Below, piece after piece: positions 12,501 through 23,775 of a stretch of 64,000 nt of DNA; within the stretch, counting starts at the first letter, position 1; every line of letters starts with the position of its first letter. The DNA is from Rhopalosiphum padi (Eukaryota > Arthropoda > Insecta > Hemiptera > Aphididae), in NCBI RefSeq assembly GCF_020882245.1, contig NC_083598.1, positions 34,199,858 through 34,263,857 of the forward strand, given 5' to 3'. The translations under genes were made by a program, and so were the position numbers. A model generated the notes under the pieces. It was not told the origin of the DNA and did no database searches. It worked only from the letters and a program-made list of their open reading frames with translations.

Positions 12501-15500
12501 AATAATAATATGTTTGAGTACATATACTATATAATACATACAGATACCTATAGGTATAGCCATATAGGTATAATATATCAAGTTTTTCAAGGTCTTTTGG
12601 TCGTATTCTCAAAAGTCATTTACCCGTTATCGGTATCGGCGCCATAAATAATGTATATATAATATATAAATGTAATTGATATTGATGAGGCCAATATTAT
12701 AGAAATTTGAGAACGCGTAACCGACACTTGGAAATAAATAACAAAACTCGGAACGATGTAAAACATATAATAACGTTTCGTAGAGAAGAAAATAAAATGA
12801 AATGTGAGGACGCACATAAGGCACACACACAAACACAAATCGTATTTAATGAGAGTCGACCTGCCCGATGGACTAATATAATGTATACACATTATTATAC
12901 ATATATCTATATATACATTACGCATAGTACATATATATATGGACGCGTGTGCCCTATAATTGTCTGATCGTAAAATACGTTAGGTTAGGTTAGGTTAGGT
13001 TAAGTTAACACGACGAGGATGAAACTCTAGAAACACTGCATAGTAAGTTTCGAGACAAGCAGTGACGAAGAATAAGTTTGTTAAAATGATCGCATATTTA
13101 AAGTTGATAATAGGTAAATTTACTCTAATATTAAAACCGGGTATGGCGTCCTCTGCCGTCCTCTTTAATGGTCACTGGTCAGTCTTAACTCTAGTCTCGT
13201 TTAATAGTTTATTACCATTAAAAATAGTACTGAATGTGCCGTAGTGCCTGTTTCATTCGTTTTTTAAATTACTGCTTTAGCAGTAGTAACCAATTACATC
13301 AATTTAATAATTTTAATAAATTACTGCTATAACAGTTGATCATGAATGTGTTAATTATTTGACCAAAATAATTAAAACATTCTTTTATATTTTCAAGGAT
13401 GTTAGATATATTTGAAATCTTCTATTGAAACGTACAATTTATTTTTTCTTTGTACAGTCAATATTAATGTTTGGAATTAAATTTTGGAATTTCTTCTATA
13501 ATAGTCATATATATATTTTAAAAACCTATTAAAGAAATTAATTACATATATTTTATAAAAGTCTGTATCTAATAATAATAATAACATTTATAGTAAGTAC
13601 TTTTAAAATTCAAGGTCTAAATAAAGTTTTTCAAAATTGTTCGCTTATTCTTCTCTATAATGTTAAGCGTACCTATGTTTAATTTATGTAATCATAGCTA
13701 TACCCTATACAAGAACAAGACATAGTAATAATGTTAATTTAATTAAAAATAAATGCAATACCACTTCCAGGAAATTAAATCCTTAAATTGTATTTAATTA
13801 AGTGCGTAAATGTCTTATTTTTTAAAAATATAAATATTTAAAAAACATATATTAATAGACTAGCCATCATTATCATGTAATAAATATAAAGCTTATGAAC
13901 AATATGAACTATGAAATTTCATCAACATACACATGTATTCTGCATATTTCATATTCTTTATTATAAAAATGATTAACTATAAATTTTTTTGTATAGTTAA
14001 TAGTTATTACGTATCTATTGATAATTCTAAATTGTCGTGTATATAATTTAATTTAAATTTTGATTTAAGTATTGAACTCAACATCATTATTACAAGCTAT
14101 TACTTATAACTAAGTTGTCTTCTTATAAAAAAAAAAAATCACGGGTTTGAAGTTACCTAAGAATTTTGCCTATTTATGCCACTGGTTATTATTATGTTTA
14201 TCTATACAAATTTTAAATTTATAAAACTATAATAAATACTATTATCAACCTAGCAAAAATAATTATTAATTTCCATTTACCATTAAATCATGTAAAATGG
14301 GAATCTAAATACTTTATTGGTACATTGGCGTATATAGGGTGGGGTTAATAATTTCCATCATTATTTTATAAAATCACATTTCATTATTTCAATATTAATT
14401 ATGTTATCAACGCCATGTTTATGATGGATTAAATACCTATCCATACCGTCAAATTGGTCAATTTATTAATTAAAAAAAAAAATTGATTCGAAAATTCGTG
14501 AGCTAATTAGCCATTATAATATAATTAATTATCATTTTTAATTATATAACTAATATTAAATCATTATTTGTTGCACATTGGAATTTTAAATATACAATTG
14601 CAGAAATCCTGAAGACACGTTTAATGGTGCAAATGGACAAAGCATCGAACGGTCAGCTATTTGTGATGGTCGTGCGGATTGTTCAGATGGTTCAGATGAG
14701 ACCAACAATTTGTGTGCTAAACAAACGTATGTAATAAAAATGCTTATAGCTATAATAGTCACAAGATAGTTTAATATTGTAATTGCATTTAATATTATGC
14801 ATAATTATGATTATGTAATATAGATGCCAAAGTTATACATATCGATGTAAATATGGAGCTTGTGTGGATAATAGTGCAAAATGTAATGGTAAAAATGATT
14901 GTGTCGATGGATCTGACGAAAACCTACCCGAATGTAATATAAGCAATGGATCACCCAAATGCCCGTAAGACATTTTTGAACTTATTAAATAAATATATTA
15001 AAATAAATATTAAATAAGAAACATATTGCATTGTTTTGCATCAACTCGTTATTTTTAGTGTAAATTACATGATTATGCATTTGTGTACCTACCTAGGTAA
15101 CTTTTTAATAAAGGTAGACAAATGCTCATTGAGGTTACTGGTTACTGCATATTAATTTTGTAATTAGATACCTATATTTACGTAATATACGTATATATAT
15201 ATAATCTCGTAAGCATAGTACTTACATTATTCAAAGATAATTTATCTTTCGTACTTAAATATGTGTCTTAGTTATAGTGAAATATTAAGTACTTTAGGTA
15301 CTTACTATTACTGAACCTAATTGTGTTGACGTGTTGTATATTTTATCTTTTGCCCATCCAAATTATAATCTTCATTCAACACTTATATTTATAAAATATT
15401 TACTTCATCAAACTAAAAAATATACCAGAATATTAATTTTTATACATAATATACCTATATACACCATATATACCTATAACCGATATATTATTTAGTTCTA

Positions 15501-16154
15501 ACAAAAAAAAAAAAAATATATATATATATGTTTTGTATGTATATTATTAAATATCTTCTAAATCTGTCAATTCAACAAGTATTACGTTAATTTATAAAGA
15601 ACTAAGAGTTAATGAATTTAGGCATTTTTTTAATTATAAATTCTAGTTGACATTTATAAAAATAAACATTTAATTATTCCTTTAGACTATGATCATAATA
15701 CAAGATATAAACATAATATTAATATAAATATATACCTAGTTATAATAAAGTTTTGACCAAATGAGTGTTCTATATAACGGTCTAAAGTTATGTCAAACTT
15801 TAAATATTAACATTAATCATTTTTGTAGTTTAAAATATTTCAAAAGTTATGTTAAGAATCTTGATTTATCTGTTATATAATTAGTTAGTTAACTTAAATA
15901 ATATGTTTTTTTCATTATAAATACTTTTGTTATTCATAATTTTATCATTTATTCTATTTTATAATATTGTATAACTATTCTTGCTACCTTTTAATTTTGG
16001 CTATTACCAATATATTATATAATTGTATGTAATACTTTTAATTTATAAGAACCGCTCCCTCAGCACAAGCGATTGCTTATAGGGGGTGCTGCAATTAATT
16101 AATTTAAGTATTTTATATAATGTATCACATGTTGTTTTGCAAAAAAATATACTA

Positions 16155-16193
<39 letters not shown>

Positions 16194-19100
16194 GCATAAT
16201 GTATAAATATATAATGATATTATGCACTTAATATTTTGTATAACACCAAATTTAAAAATAATTACATTTGTGATATACTGATATGCTATAAATTGGAATA
16301 ATTGGATATTATATTCTATAATTTATATTTATTTAATTGTTAATATTAAAACTCTATACATATTTACATTTAAATTTACATCCAATTTTTTTATTTTAAA
16401 GCGAACATCAGTATAAATGTAAATCTGGCCAATGCATTGATAGAACATCAACTTGTGATGGAACTCAAGATTGTAAAGATGGGTCTGATGAAACTTTGGA
16501 ATTATGTAAAAATGTTCAGTGAGTTGGCTTTAATAAAATAACTTTCATATTTTACTAAATATTTTAAATTTTAGGTGTCAAAAGTATACATTCCGATGTA
16601 AATATGGGGCTTGTGTCAGTAAAGAGAGTAAATGTGATGGTGTTAGACAGTGTGCTGATGGATCTGATGAAGAAAACTGTGATCCAATCTCAAAACCGGT
16701 GTATAGTACAATTCAATCAACATCGCAGTCAAATACAGGGTATTTATTATTTTATTTTAGCTATACAATATAAGAATAACTTACGCATTATTTATAGACT
16801 ATTTGAGGATTTTGCAAGTACAAGAAAAATAATGTATTTTTCGAAAAATTGAATTTATCAGTTAATTATGTCCCTATTAAACTTAATATGTCATTAAATT
16901 GTCTTATTTGTTGTAACTGATAAAATAAAATACAAAATTTGTAGCTATAGTTAAAAAACCTATAGGCTTTATAGGTACCATAGGCGTTACTATTCATAGT
17001 TATAATCAAGAAATCATTGAACATGGATTGTATAAGAACTAATTAATTCTGATTATTATTTCTTTTTTTGTATTATAGAGGATGTACTTAGTTGAGTTTA
17101 GCCAGTATAGGTAATATTAATATTTTATAATTTAAGGAATTTATGCGTCTTACCAAACGTTGAAGGAGTTGTATATTCTTACGACGGTTCAGATGAAATT
17201 TTACCTCACGGGACATTGGTTAATAAATATCGTACTGTAACTGAGAACTGCGAAGTTGGATATCATAAAGCTTATCCTAAAGGATTTAGGGTTTGTCAGG
17301 AAAATGGAAAATGGATAACGAATTCTGAGAAATTGTGTTTAAGTAAATTATATATTGTAATTTGTATGTTGTAATAGTGTAATAATTGATTATTTAAATG
17401 TTATATGTATGTCCAATTTTTGGTTATATTTGATTATAATTTGTTTATGTTTATAGAAATGTGTCCACCTCTATTATCAGATAGTTTAGATATTAAATGT
17501 ACTCTTCATGGTAAGTATGTTAATTGTTCAAATCTATCGACACCTGATACAATAGCTATACCATCATGTAAGTCAACACATACTGTACCAAATGGACAAG
17601 AAGAGACTCCAATTGAATTACGTTGTCAGTCTAATGGAATGTGGAATAATCAACTATATAGATGCATTCCATGTAATTGTATTTTTTTATTATTTGAATA
17701 TGTATACGTCTCTAATTTATACATTTTTTCTAATTTACTGAAGAATAACTGTATCTAAATACTTTCGTTTGTATATACTTATTATAAAAGTTAAATTTTA
17801 AAATGAGCAAATAATTGTTAGATTACTAGATTAAGTACAATCATTTGATATAGGTACATTTTTAAGAGGATGTGAGCGTAAATGTGCAATATTATTTTTC
17901 TTTCAGACCTACGTGCAACATAGATAAATCACAATCATGTACAATTGCTTTTTATGATTTGTGAGAAATCCTAAAGTAAAATTACCTATTATAACTTATA
18001 AGAATTATAAAAGATACAATTTCAAGGGTTTGACATATTGAATTTGCATTTTATTATTATTTTACTTTGTATTCGACTTTAAAATAAAAATAAAAAAATT
18101 GTAAATTTAAATGAATATTAAAACGTTCTTTTGAGAAAATATCAAGACAATTCGTTATAATATATCATACCTACAAAAATATTATTCTTAATAATTTTTG
18201 TAATTTGTGATTTTATAACACTATTATACTAACATCCTCTTAGGTCTTCAACATTATGTTTTATTCTTTATTGTATAGATATTATTACTCATTAATTATT
18301 AATTATTACCATCTAAATAAGTATTATTAGTATTAAAATATTATTTTAGATTGCGGCAGACCATATGCTAATCCCCAACCATTAATTGAAAATGGTAAAA
18401 CAGCTTACTTTGGATCAGCACCTTGGAATGTCGGAATATATCAATTAAATAAAAAGAATTCCAATTATGACTTGATATGCGGAGGATCAATAATTGCTCC
18501 AAATTTAGTTGTTTCTGGTAAGAACTGTAACATTGTATTTAAAATTTAAAAATGAATGATAATTAATTAAGTAACATTTTTAGCGGCTCATTGTTTTTGG
18601 CAAAAAGGTATGCTATCAAATAGAATATCAGTAAATGATGGTCTATACAAAATTGCTGTTGGAAAATTTAATAGAAATTTTAACGTAATTGACAATCAAT
18701 TCACTCAAATTTTGAATGTAAGTTATGTTATTACTTTAAAAAATAGAATCTGATAAAATTTTATTATATTATTATTGTTACTATTATTATAGTAATAATA
18801 GTAGGTATGATATTATAATATATATATTATAAATAAAACAATTTTATAGGTGGAAACAATTTATCTGAAAGAAGGTTATTATGGATCTAACGCGTTCTAT
18901 GCTGAAGATATAGCTGTTATCGTGTTACAAAATAAAATTTCTATTAGTAGTGGTGTAGCACCAGTTTGTGTTGATTGGAATAGTAGATATAATATACAGA
19001 ATGGAACTCAAGGAAAGGTTGGTTTTTTTGGTAAAATAAATATTAAAATTATGATTAATTACAGATATTACAAGTTTAGTATACATTACTATTCATCATT

Positions 19101-21981
19101 GTCTATTTGTATGTAGAACAAATACTGTAAGATACTCTGCTATAGTAGGTACCTAGTGACTGTTAATCTGTTATAGTGAAAAAATAACTCCGTAAAAAAT
19201 AACCCCACATCAGATTTTGCAAAATTAAAAAAAAGAAGGGGCAAGGGGTGTACAATGATTAATATTTTAAGTGCTACCTGGCTAAGGGGAAAAATTATGA
19301 TAGTCAAAAAACTTTTTTTTCCAATTATTTTTGCTCTCATAAATTCTAAAATGTAAATTTAATATTTTTTTATTCATTGTATCTAAAATAAATTGTAAAA
19401 CACTACAATACATTTTTTTGAATTATTTCATACTTTATCTCGGGTTGTTTTGAGTTCTGAAACTTTAAAATTGCAACACTGAACATTTTAGGAATATTGA
19501 CTATTATCGTTTTTCTCCGTAATTCTTCATATAGTTATTATAAATTATAATAGTGTTTTTATGAATTAATAATTAAAAATATAAAACTAAATATTCCTCT
19601 TGGTGCCGAGGAGTTAATAAAATATTTTGAAGAGTTGTACATGAGTGGAACTACAAATCGAATAATAAACAAAACACTCTAAGTTTAACCATTTGACGTT
19701 TTCCAGCAATGTTTATTCTTTCCGAAAATATGAAATGTCTACCAGAAATTATTTGTAATAATGAAAAAATAAACTTGAATTTAAGAAAATGGTTATTAAT
19801 ACTAAAATTAATATTACGAATAATTTTTTTACATATTATTATTGACGTTTTAATACAAAGTTATAATAACTAAAAAAATTAATTGTTTTTATATCATACT
19901 TAGACTGATATTGAAATCTCGTAAATATATGTATTAAGTAGGTACATATACATATCATTTTTATAAATTATTATTTTTTTCTGGTATTATTTTTTCGGGG
20001 ATTAAATTTCCAGGATTATTTATTTTTTTAGAGGAATCATAATACCTATGCTGCTATACATGATAAGTGAATACTAAAAAAAAATAATATAACTTGATAT
20101 TTTATAAATCCACTAAACCTTATTCTTATTTCGTATTTAACTAATTACTTAATACTTATTAATCATTTCTCATTATCTAAACTTACATAGTTATATTAAA
20201 AGATATTAATATGTGTTTTATAATTCCACAGATTGTTGGTTGGGGAAAAACGGAAAAAGGTATATCAAGCCCTTTTTTATTAGAAGCATGTTTACCATAC
20301 ATCGATCATGATTCTTGTCGAAGCATGTATAAAAATGGATTTGAAAATTTTGTAACTTTTGATAAGTTTTGCGCCGGCAGTAGTGCATTAGGTAATAAAT
20401 ATTTAATTATTAATACCTTAAAATCCATGAAAACCTAACCTTATTCTAGTCTTCATGTTAAAATCATTGACTCCCCCCCCAACAAACTTGGCTGAAATTT
20501 AAAACATTTAAAATACTTCTTTTAAATATGAAGCTTCATGTTTATTAAATTATTAATTCACATGTTATGATTAACATAAAAATAAAAATATATTTTTACA
20601 AATCGATCAAATAAACTATTCACAAGTGATACAATACTAACCAAATTTTATAGTCAAAGTTACTAGATTATCTTATATGTATTTAAGGGTATTTAAGGGT
20701 ACTTGTTTGTTATGGCCCCGCCAGTATGCCACATAAAATTTATCGCCCCGCCATATAGTGTGCCGTTATTATACCTACAATTATCGTATTTAGCTCGTGA
20801 TGGATGATCTATTTTGGGAAATGGAAAAACTATTGTACATTTTATATTAAACCATATTATTACGCTGCTGGCTTTCATTATTTTATTAAACTTTGACTTC
20901 GTTTGAAACCAACACGAAAAATTAATTTTTAATTTTTTTATTTTATATAATAAAATTAATTTTAATGAATTACTTACAGTTGTTTTTAACAATGATACTG
21001 CAATTAAATTTTTACAAAAAAATAATATAGTTAAAACTAGAAAACAGAAATTTTTTGGAATCATATTTAGCAGAATTTATGTGGAGAACACGTCTCGGAA
21101 AACAAGACGCATTTGAAACCATTTTAAAAGATATATCCGAGTTCTGGCCTCCACTATAATTATAATTATATTATTTATTTACTAATGCATTTATACATAT
21201 TTTTTTAAATTTATAAACATATATTTATTCATTTATTTTTAAATTTTTTATTATTAAAAATACGTACATATTTTATATTTATTTATTATTTTGTTTATTT
21301 TATTTAATTGGCGGGGCGATAACAAACAAGTACCTATTTAAGTTATATTTTCATGCCAAACGTTTATTTAATTATTTTTTAACTTTGGTAATTCCATAAA
21401 CTTATTTATTAAAATAATATAATATTTTGATTTAAGAATATAAGTCAATGGCATATAAACATTCGATGTTAATTTCTTATATTTTGTACTTTTGTAATCA
21501 TCATTTGAAATTTATAAAAACCATAGAAAATTAAAAAATGAATTTTTATAGTGATTCTTTAGATCTAAAAACAACCACAGGTAATACACCTAAAGTAAAA
21601 ATGACTATTCAATTATATTTAAATTATTATTACATAAAATTAACAACAAAATGATACATCATCTATAATAAATTATAAAAATCTATATTATACCTATCAC
21701 CCTACAAATTACAATGCCACGATAGTCGTATGAATAAAATATCTTTAATTTCAGGACAAGGAGTAAATCAGGGAGATAGTGGTGCAGGCTTAACGTTTTT
21801 ACATTCCGATTATTATTATTTAACTGGAATAGTGAGTGTCAAGGATCCAAACACATTTAATTCAATCGCAGTTTTTACTGGTGTTAAGCGACACATTCAA
21901 TGGATTCGTGAACTTTATAACAAGTATACTTCTTATGCAAGTGATAGTATATTTAAGTCTAATAAGATGGTACTTAACTAA
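9521..21981 (+). CDS. modSP: Modular serine protease (ModSP/HP14-type), secreted, with extra N-terminal cysteine modules
   Basis: Thirteen exons: 9521-9605, 9818-10109, 14604-14726, 14824-14964, 16402-16518, 16575-16739, 17137-17342, 17457-17672, 18350-18517, 18584-18717, 18850-19017, 20232-20391 and 21755-21981. They join in phase to 733 residues. Order: signal peptide (1 to about 24); two CWWTGCQ six-Cys modules (about 31-120); four LDLa repeats (about 127-295), the first lacking its first three Cys; a sushi domain with four Cys (about 308-376); a Wonton-like Cys-rich segment (about 377-448); and a trypsin-fold domain with His507 (SAAHC), Asp569 (EDIAV) and Ser667 (GDSGAG). ModSP, HP14 and Tenebrio MSP share the LDLa-sushi-Wonton-protease plan and start the extracellular cascade leading to Spätzle/Toll or melanisation. 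The activation junction, near PLIENG, has no basic P1 residue, as expected for an autoactivating initiator. The residue before QGDSG is Asn where a Cys is usual. The acceptor of exon 2 is weak, so the exon 1-2 join is the least certain. Confidence 0.85.
9818..10113 (+). other. Exon with two CWWTGCQ cysteine modules; read-through stop overlaps the donor
   Basis: This single exon encodes two copies of a roughly 40-residue module. The Cys spacing is C-4-C-9-C-12-C-7/8-CC, with the shared core CWWTGCQ, WAV.GC, YNRIE and a final CC. I do not recognise the family. It is not LDLa, sushi, clip or WAP. The donor at 10110 (AG|GTAATA) contains an in-frame TAA at 10111-10113, so an unspliced transcript would end two residues after the splice point. 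That would give a secreted two-module protein of about 126 residues, assuming the signal-peptide exon at 9521-9605 is joined. Whether such a form is made is unknown. Confidence 0.7.
10354..10820. mobile_element. Palindromic MITE, copy 1
   Basis: Almost the whole 467 bp folds on itself. The left arm segment acccacgcgcaacatag returns inverted as ctatgttgcgcgtgggt about 310 bp later. The ends read ttaagagaatg and catcttcttaa. The right arm contains TTAGGTTAGG. It has no coding capacity. Confidence 0.75.
11870..12295. mobile_element. Palindromic MITE, copy 2
   Basis: The arms of roughly 180 bp are inverted copies. Examples are attatctagacaatgacat against atgtcattgtctagataat, and gttcagcagaatacatttt against its inverse near 12.22 kb. 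The right end reads ggcgtcctcttaa. The left end is decayed, so its border is approximate. Confidence 0.78.
12980..12999 (+). repeat. (TTAGG)4 telomere-type repeat
   Basis: Four perfect TTAGG units, followed by a TTAAG variant. TTAGG is the ancestral insect telomere repeat. Shorter double units occur near 2.85, 8.03, 10.71 and 11.21 kb. Confidence 0.85.
13094..13167. repeat. Partial copy of the palindromic MITE family
   Basis: The string gataataggtaaatttactc, continuing as taatattaaa, repeats the arm of copy 2 at about 12.17-12.20 kb. It then joins gggtatggcgtcctct, which is the terminal motif of the same element, so the middle is deleted. Confidence 0.65.
14965..16401 (+). other. Protease intron 4
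   Basis: This 1.4-kb intron lies between LDLa2 and LDLa3. It contains a small GC-richer hairpin at 16050-16096 (cagcac...gtgctg) and the ATT microsatellite. No coding exon was seen in it. Confidence 0.5.
16154..16193. repeat. (ATT)n microsatellite
   Basis: About 13 uninterrupted ATT units inside protease intron 4. Confidence 0.9.
17862..18242. mobile_element. Palindromic MITE, copy 3
   Basis: The inverted ends are ttaagaggatgt and aacatcctctta, 381 bp apart, within the intron between the Wonton-like exon and the first protease-domain exon. The inner motif acctacgtgcaacatag parallels acccacgcgcaacatag of copy 1, so they are the same family. Confidence 0.72.
20698..21334 (+). mobile_element. 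Merlin/IS1595-like DNA transposon relic
   Basis: The terminal inverted repeats are 26 bp long. They begin GGTACTTGTTTGTTATGGCC on the left and match the inverted right end except at one position. A perfect 8-bp duplication TATTTAAG flanks the element (20690-20697 and 21335-21342). Ends starting GG with an 8-9-bp duplication fit Merlin. Internally, 21061-21159 reads SYLAEFMWR...FETILKDISEFWPPL then stop, which resembles the C-terminal end of Merlin/ISXO2-type transposases. The upstream transposase is gone, so the element is non-autonomous. It lies in the last intron of the protease gene. Confidence 0.72.
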
Positions 21982-23775
21982 GAATTATTTATTCTATGTG
22001 TAATTGAAGTCAATATTTATATGAATACATTTTTACTTTTGTATAACAGCTTTTAACAGTTCATAGAATTGCTTGTTTAAATTTAACTTAATACTGTATT
22101 ATAATAGGTAATATCTTAATAAGACATTTTTAATTTACACTTATCAAGTTCAAATAATATTTTGCAGAAAAAATTTTGCATTTTACTTATTCTAATTAAT
22201 TTATAATTATAATTATTGTACTTGATTATTAAAATAATTACTAATATTTATATTTCTTTAAATACATTTTAATGTTTAAATTTTTTATTGAGTTGGTTTT
22301 TTTAGTGATAACTTCTGCTAACTAACCCATTTTAGAAAGAACAATATTTTAATTCAATTTTATTTAACAATTATAGTATTTATCGGCCACATAGTTTCAG
22401 TGGCAGACAAACGGGGGGATGAGGGGGATAGATCCCTCCATGACTTTTTTCTTAAATATTTATAACAATTAAATTTATGTATATTGTATTATAATGTTAA
22501 AGTATTTAATTTTGTTTTATTTTTTATGCCTTCCCCCCATGTCAAAATAATTTAACCACCACTGCATGGTGTACATGTATTTATTTATTTATAATAAATA
22601 ATATTATGTATTACGCTAAATGGCTGTTCCAAAGAAGTAGAAATCAAATTGTGTTGTTTAAATTCAACAGTATAAAAATCATAGATTAGGTTAAGTAACT
22701 AACAAAGATTTATTTTGGGAAATTATAATTTATAAGTAATATAATTTTGATACCTATTGGGGTATTGTAACGCAAAATCGATCGGGTAACGTAATTATAT
22801 TGTGCATCGGTTACCTATAGTAATAGCATTGATTATAAATACTAGTATTTATAATAACTAATTATAACTAATAATGCCTATATTTAAAGCTAAAATGATC
22901 AAATAATATAAATATAATTATAATATACATTATGTGTATCACATTACTCGGCTTGTCAGGCGCATTATACAGACAATTTCACTACATTTATGCATAGAGC
23001 AACACATTAATGATTAATGATAATAATATTATAATGTCTAATTAAAGTGTTTTAAGATACTATATCTGCAGCTGATTTAACTTGACACTTGGTGTAGTAT
23101 ACCGTTAGTCGAGAACATAATAATATATAGCTCAATGGATATTTTTAGTTAAAAGTCTTTTGAAAAAGAATGTTAGGTCTTATAGCCGAGTTATAGGTAT
23201 TAATTATATTCTTTTTTGTTAGAAGATTATAATCGTTTAAAAGTTTTATAAGTATTGAAAAAATAAATTATAATATACATAACTAAAAATTAGTTAGTGT
23301 TGATTGAGTGACGAGTGTATTGGTACACTTAAAATTATATATCATTTTAGTGCGTAAAATGTGTAGCCGCCCAACAATTCACCATTCGTCTTAGTATGTA
23401 ATTAGCATTGCCACCATATATATATATCAGTTAACTACATTAACTACAAAACATGTTAATTACATAATTTGCATTAGTATTATTTCTTACTTTCAACTAT
23501 TATGTATTTATGTTACATTTTATACCAAAATGAGAAAAGTTAAATAAATATAATTCCTATATCTGAATCTTCATTTTATATTTATGTAAATTCGTAAATA
23601 TAATTACAATATTCTCAACATGTTTTTTTTCATCCTTTTATAAAGTCAAATGAAATTCATATTTACAGAATAAACATCAACACAAAATGTTGAACAATTT
23701 ATCCATTACTTATTATTTTCAATAAACTATGTTTCCTACGTACAAACAACATTCTTATACATATTAAATAAAGAT
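21982..23775. other. Spacer between convergent protease and uS17m genes
   Basis: AT-rich, with no exon found. It contains one hAT-like element at 22398-22564 and probably the 3' UTRs of both neighbours. An ATTAAA at 22228 could serve the protease transcript, but this is weak. Confidence 0.5.
22398..22564. mobile_element. Short hAT-like MITE
   Basis: The left end is CAGTGGCAG and the right end CCACCACTG. The flanking 8-mers catagttt and catggtgt agree at 6 of 8. The interior carries a G-run and a C-run and no coding frame. The left part resembles 43492-43570. Confidence 0.6.

Larger units (their letters stand above)
10110..14603 (+). other. Long protease intron 2, filled with MITEs
   Basis: This 4.5-kb intron separates the CWWTGCQ exon from the first LDLa exon. 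It holds two long palindromic MITEs, a third partial copy and a (TTAGG)4 run. Frames of up to 101 codons around 12.6-13.2 kb overlap one another on both strands and lack splice context, so I treat them as chance. Confidence 0.55.

Noticed and set aside
12620..12967. Overlapping frames of 69-101 codons on both strands
   Set aside because: They lie within protease intron 2, share the same low-stop patch, and show no domain or splice logic.
20693..21064. 123-codon minus-strand frame
   Set aside because: It overlaps the Merlin-like relic antisense to its transposase remnant. It has no motif and is AT-driven.
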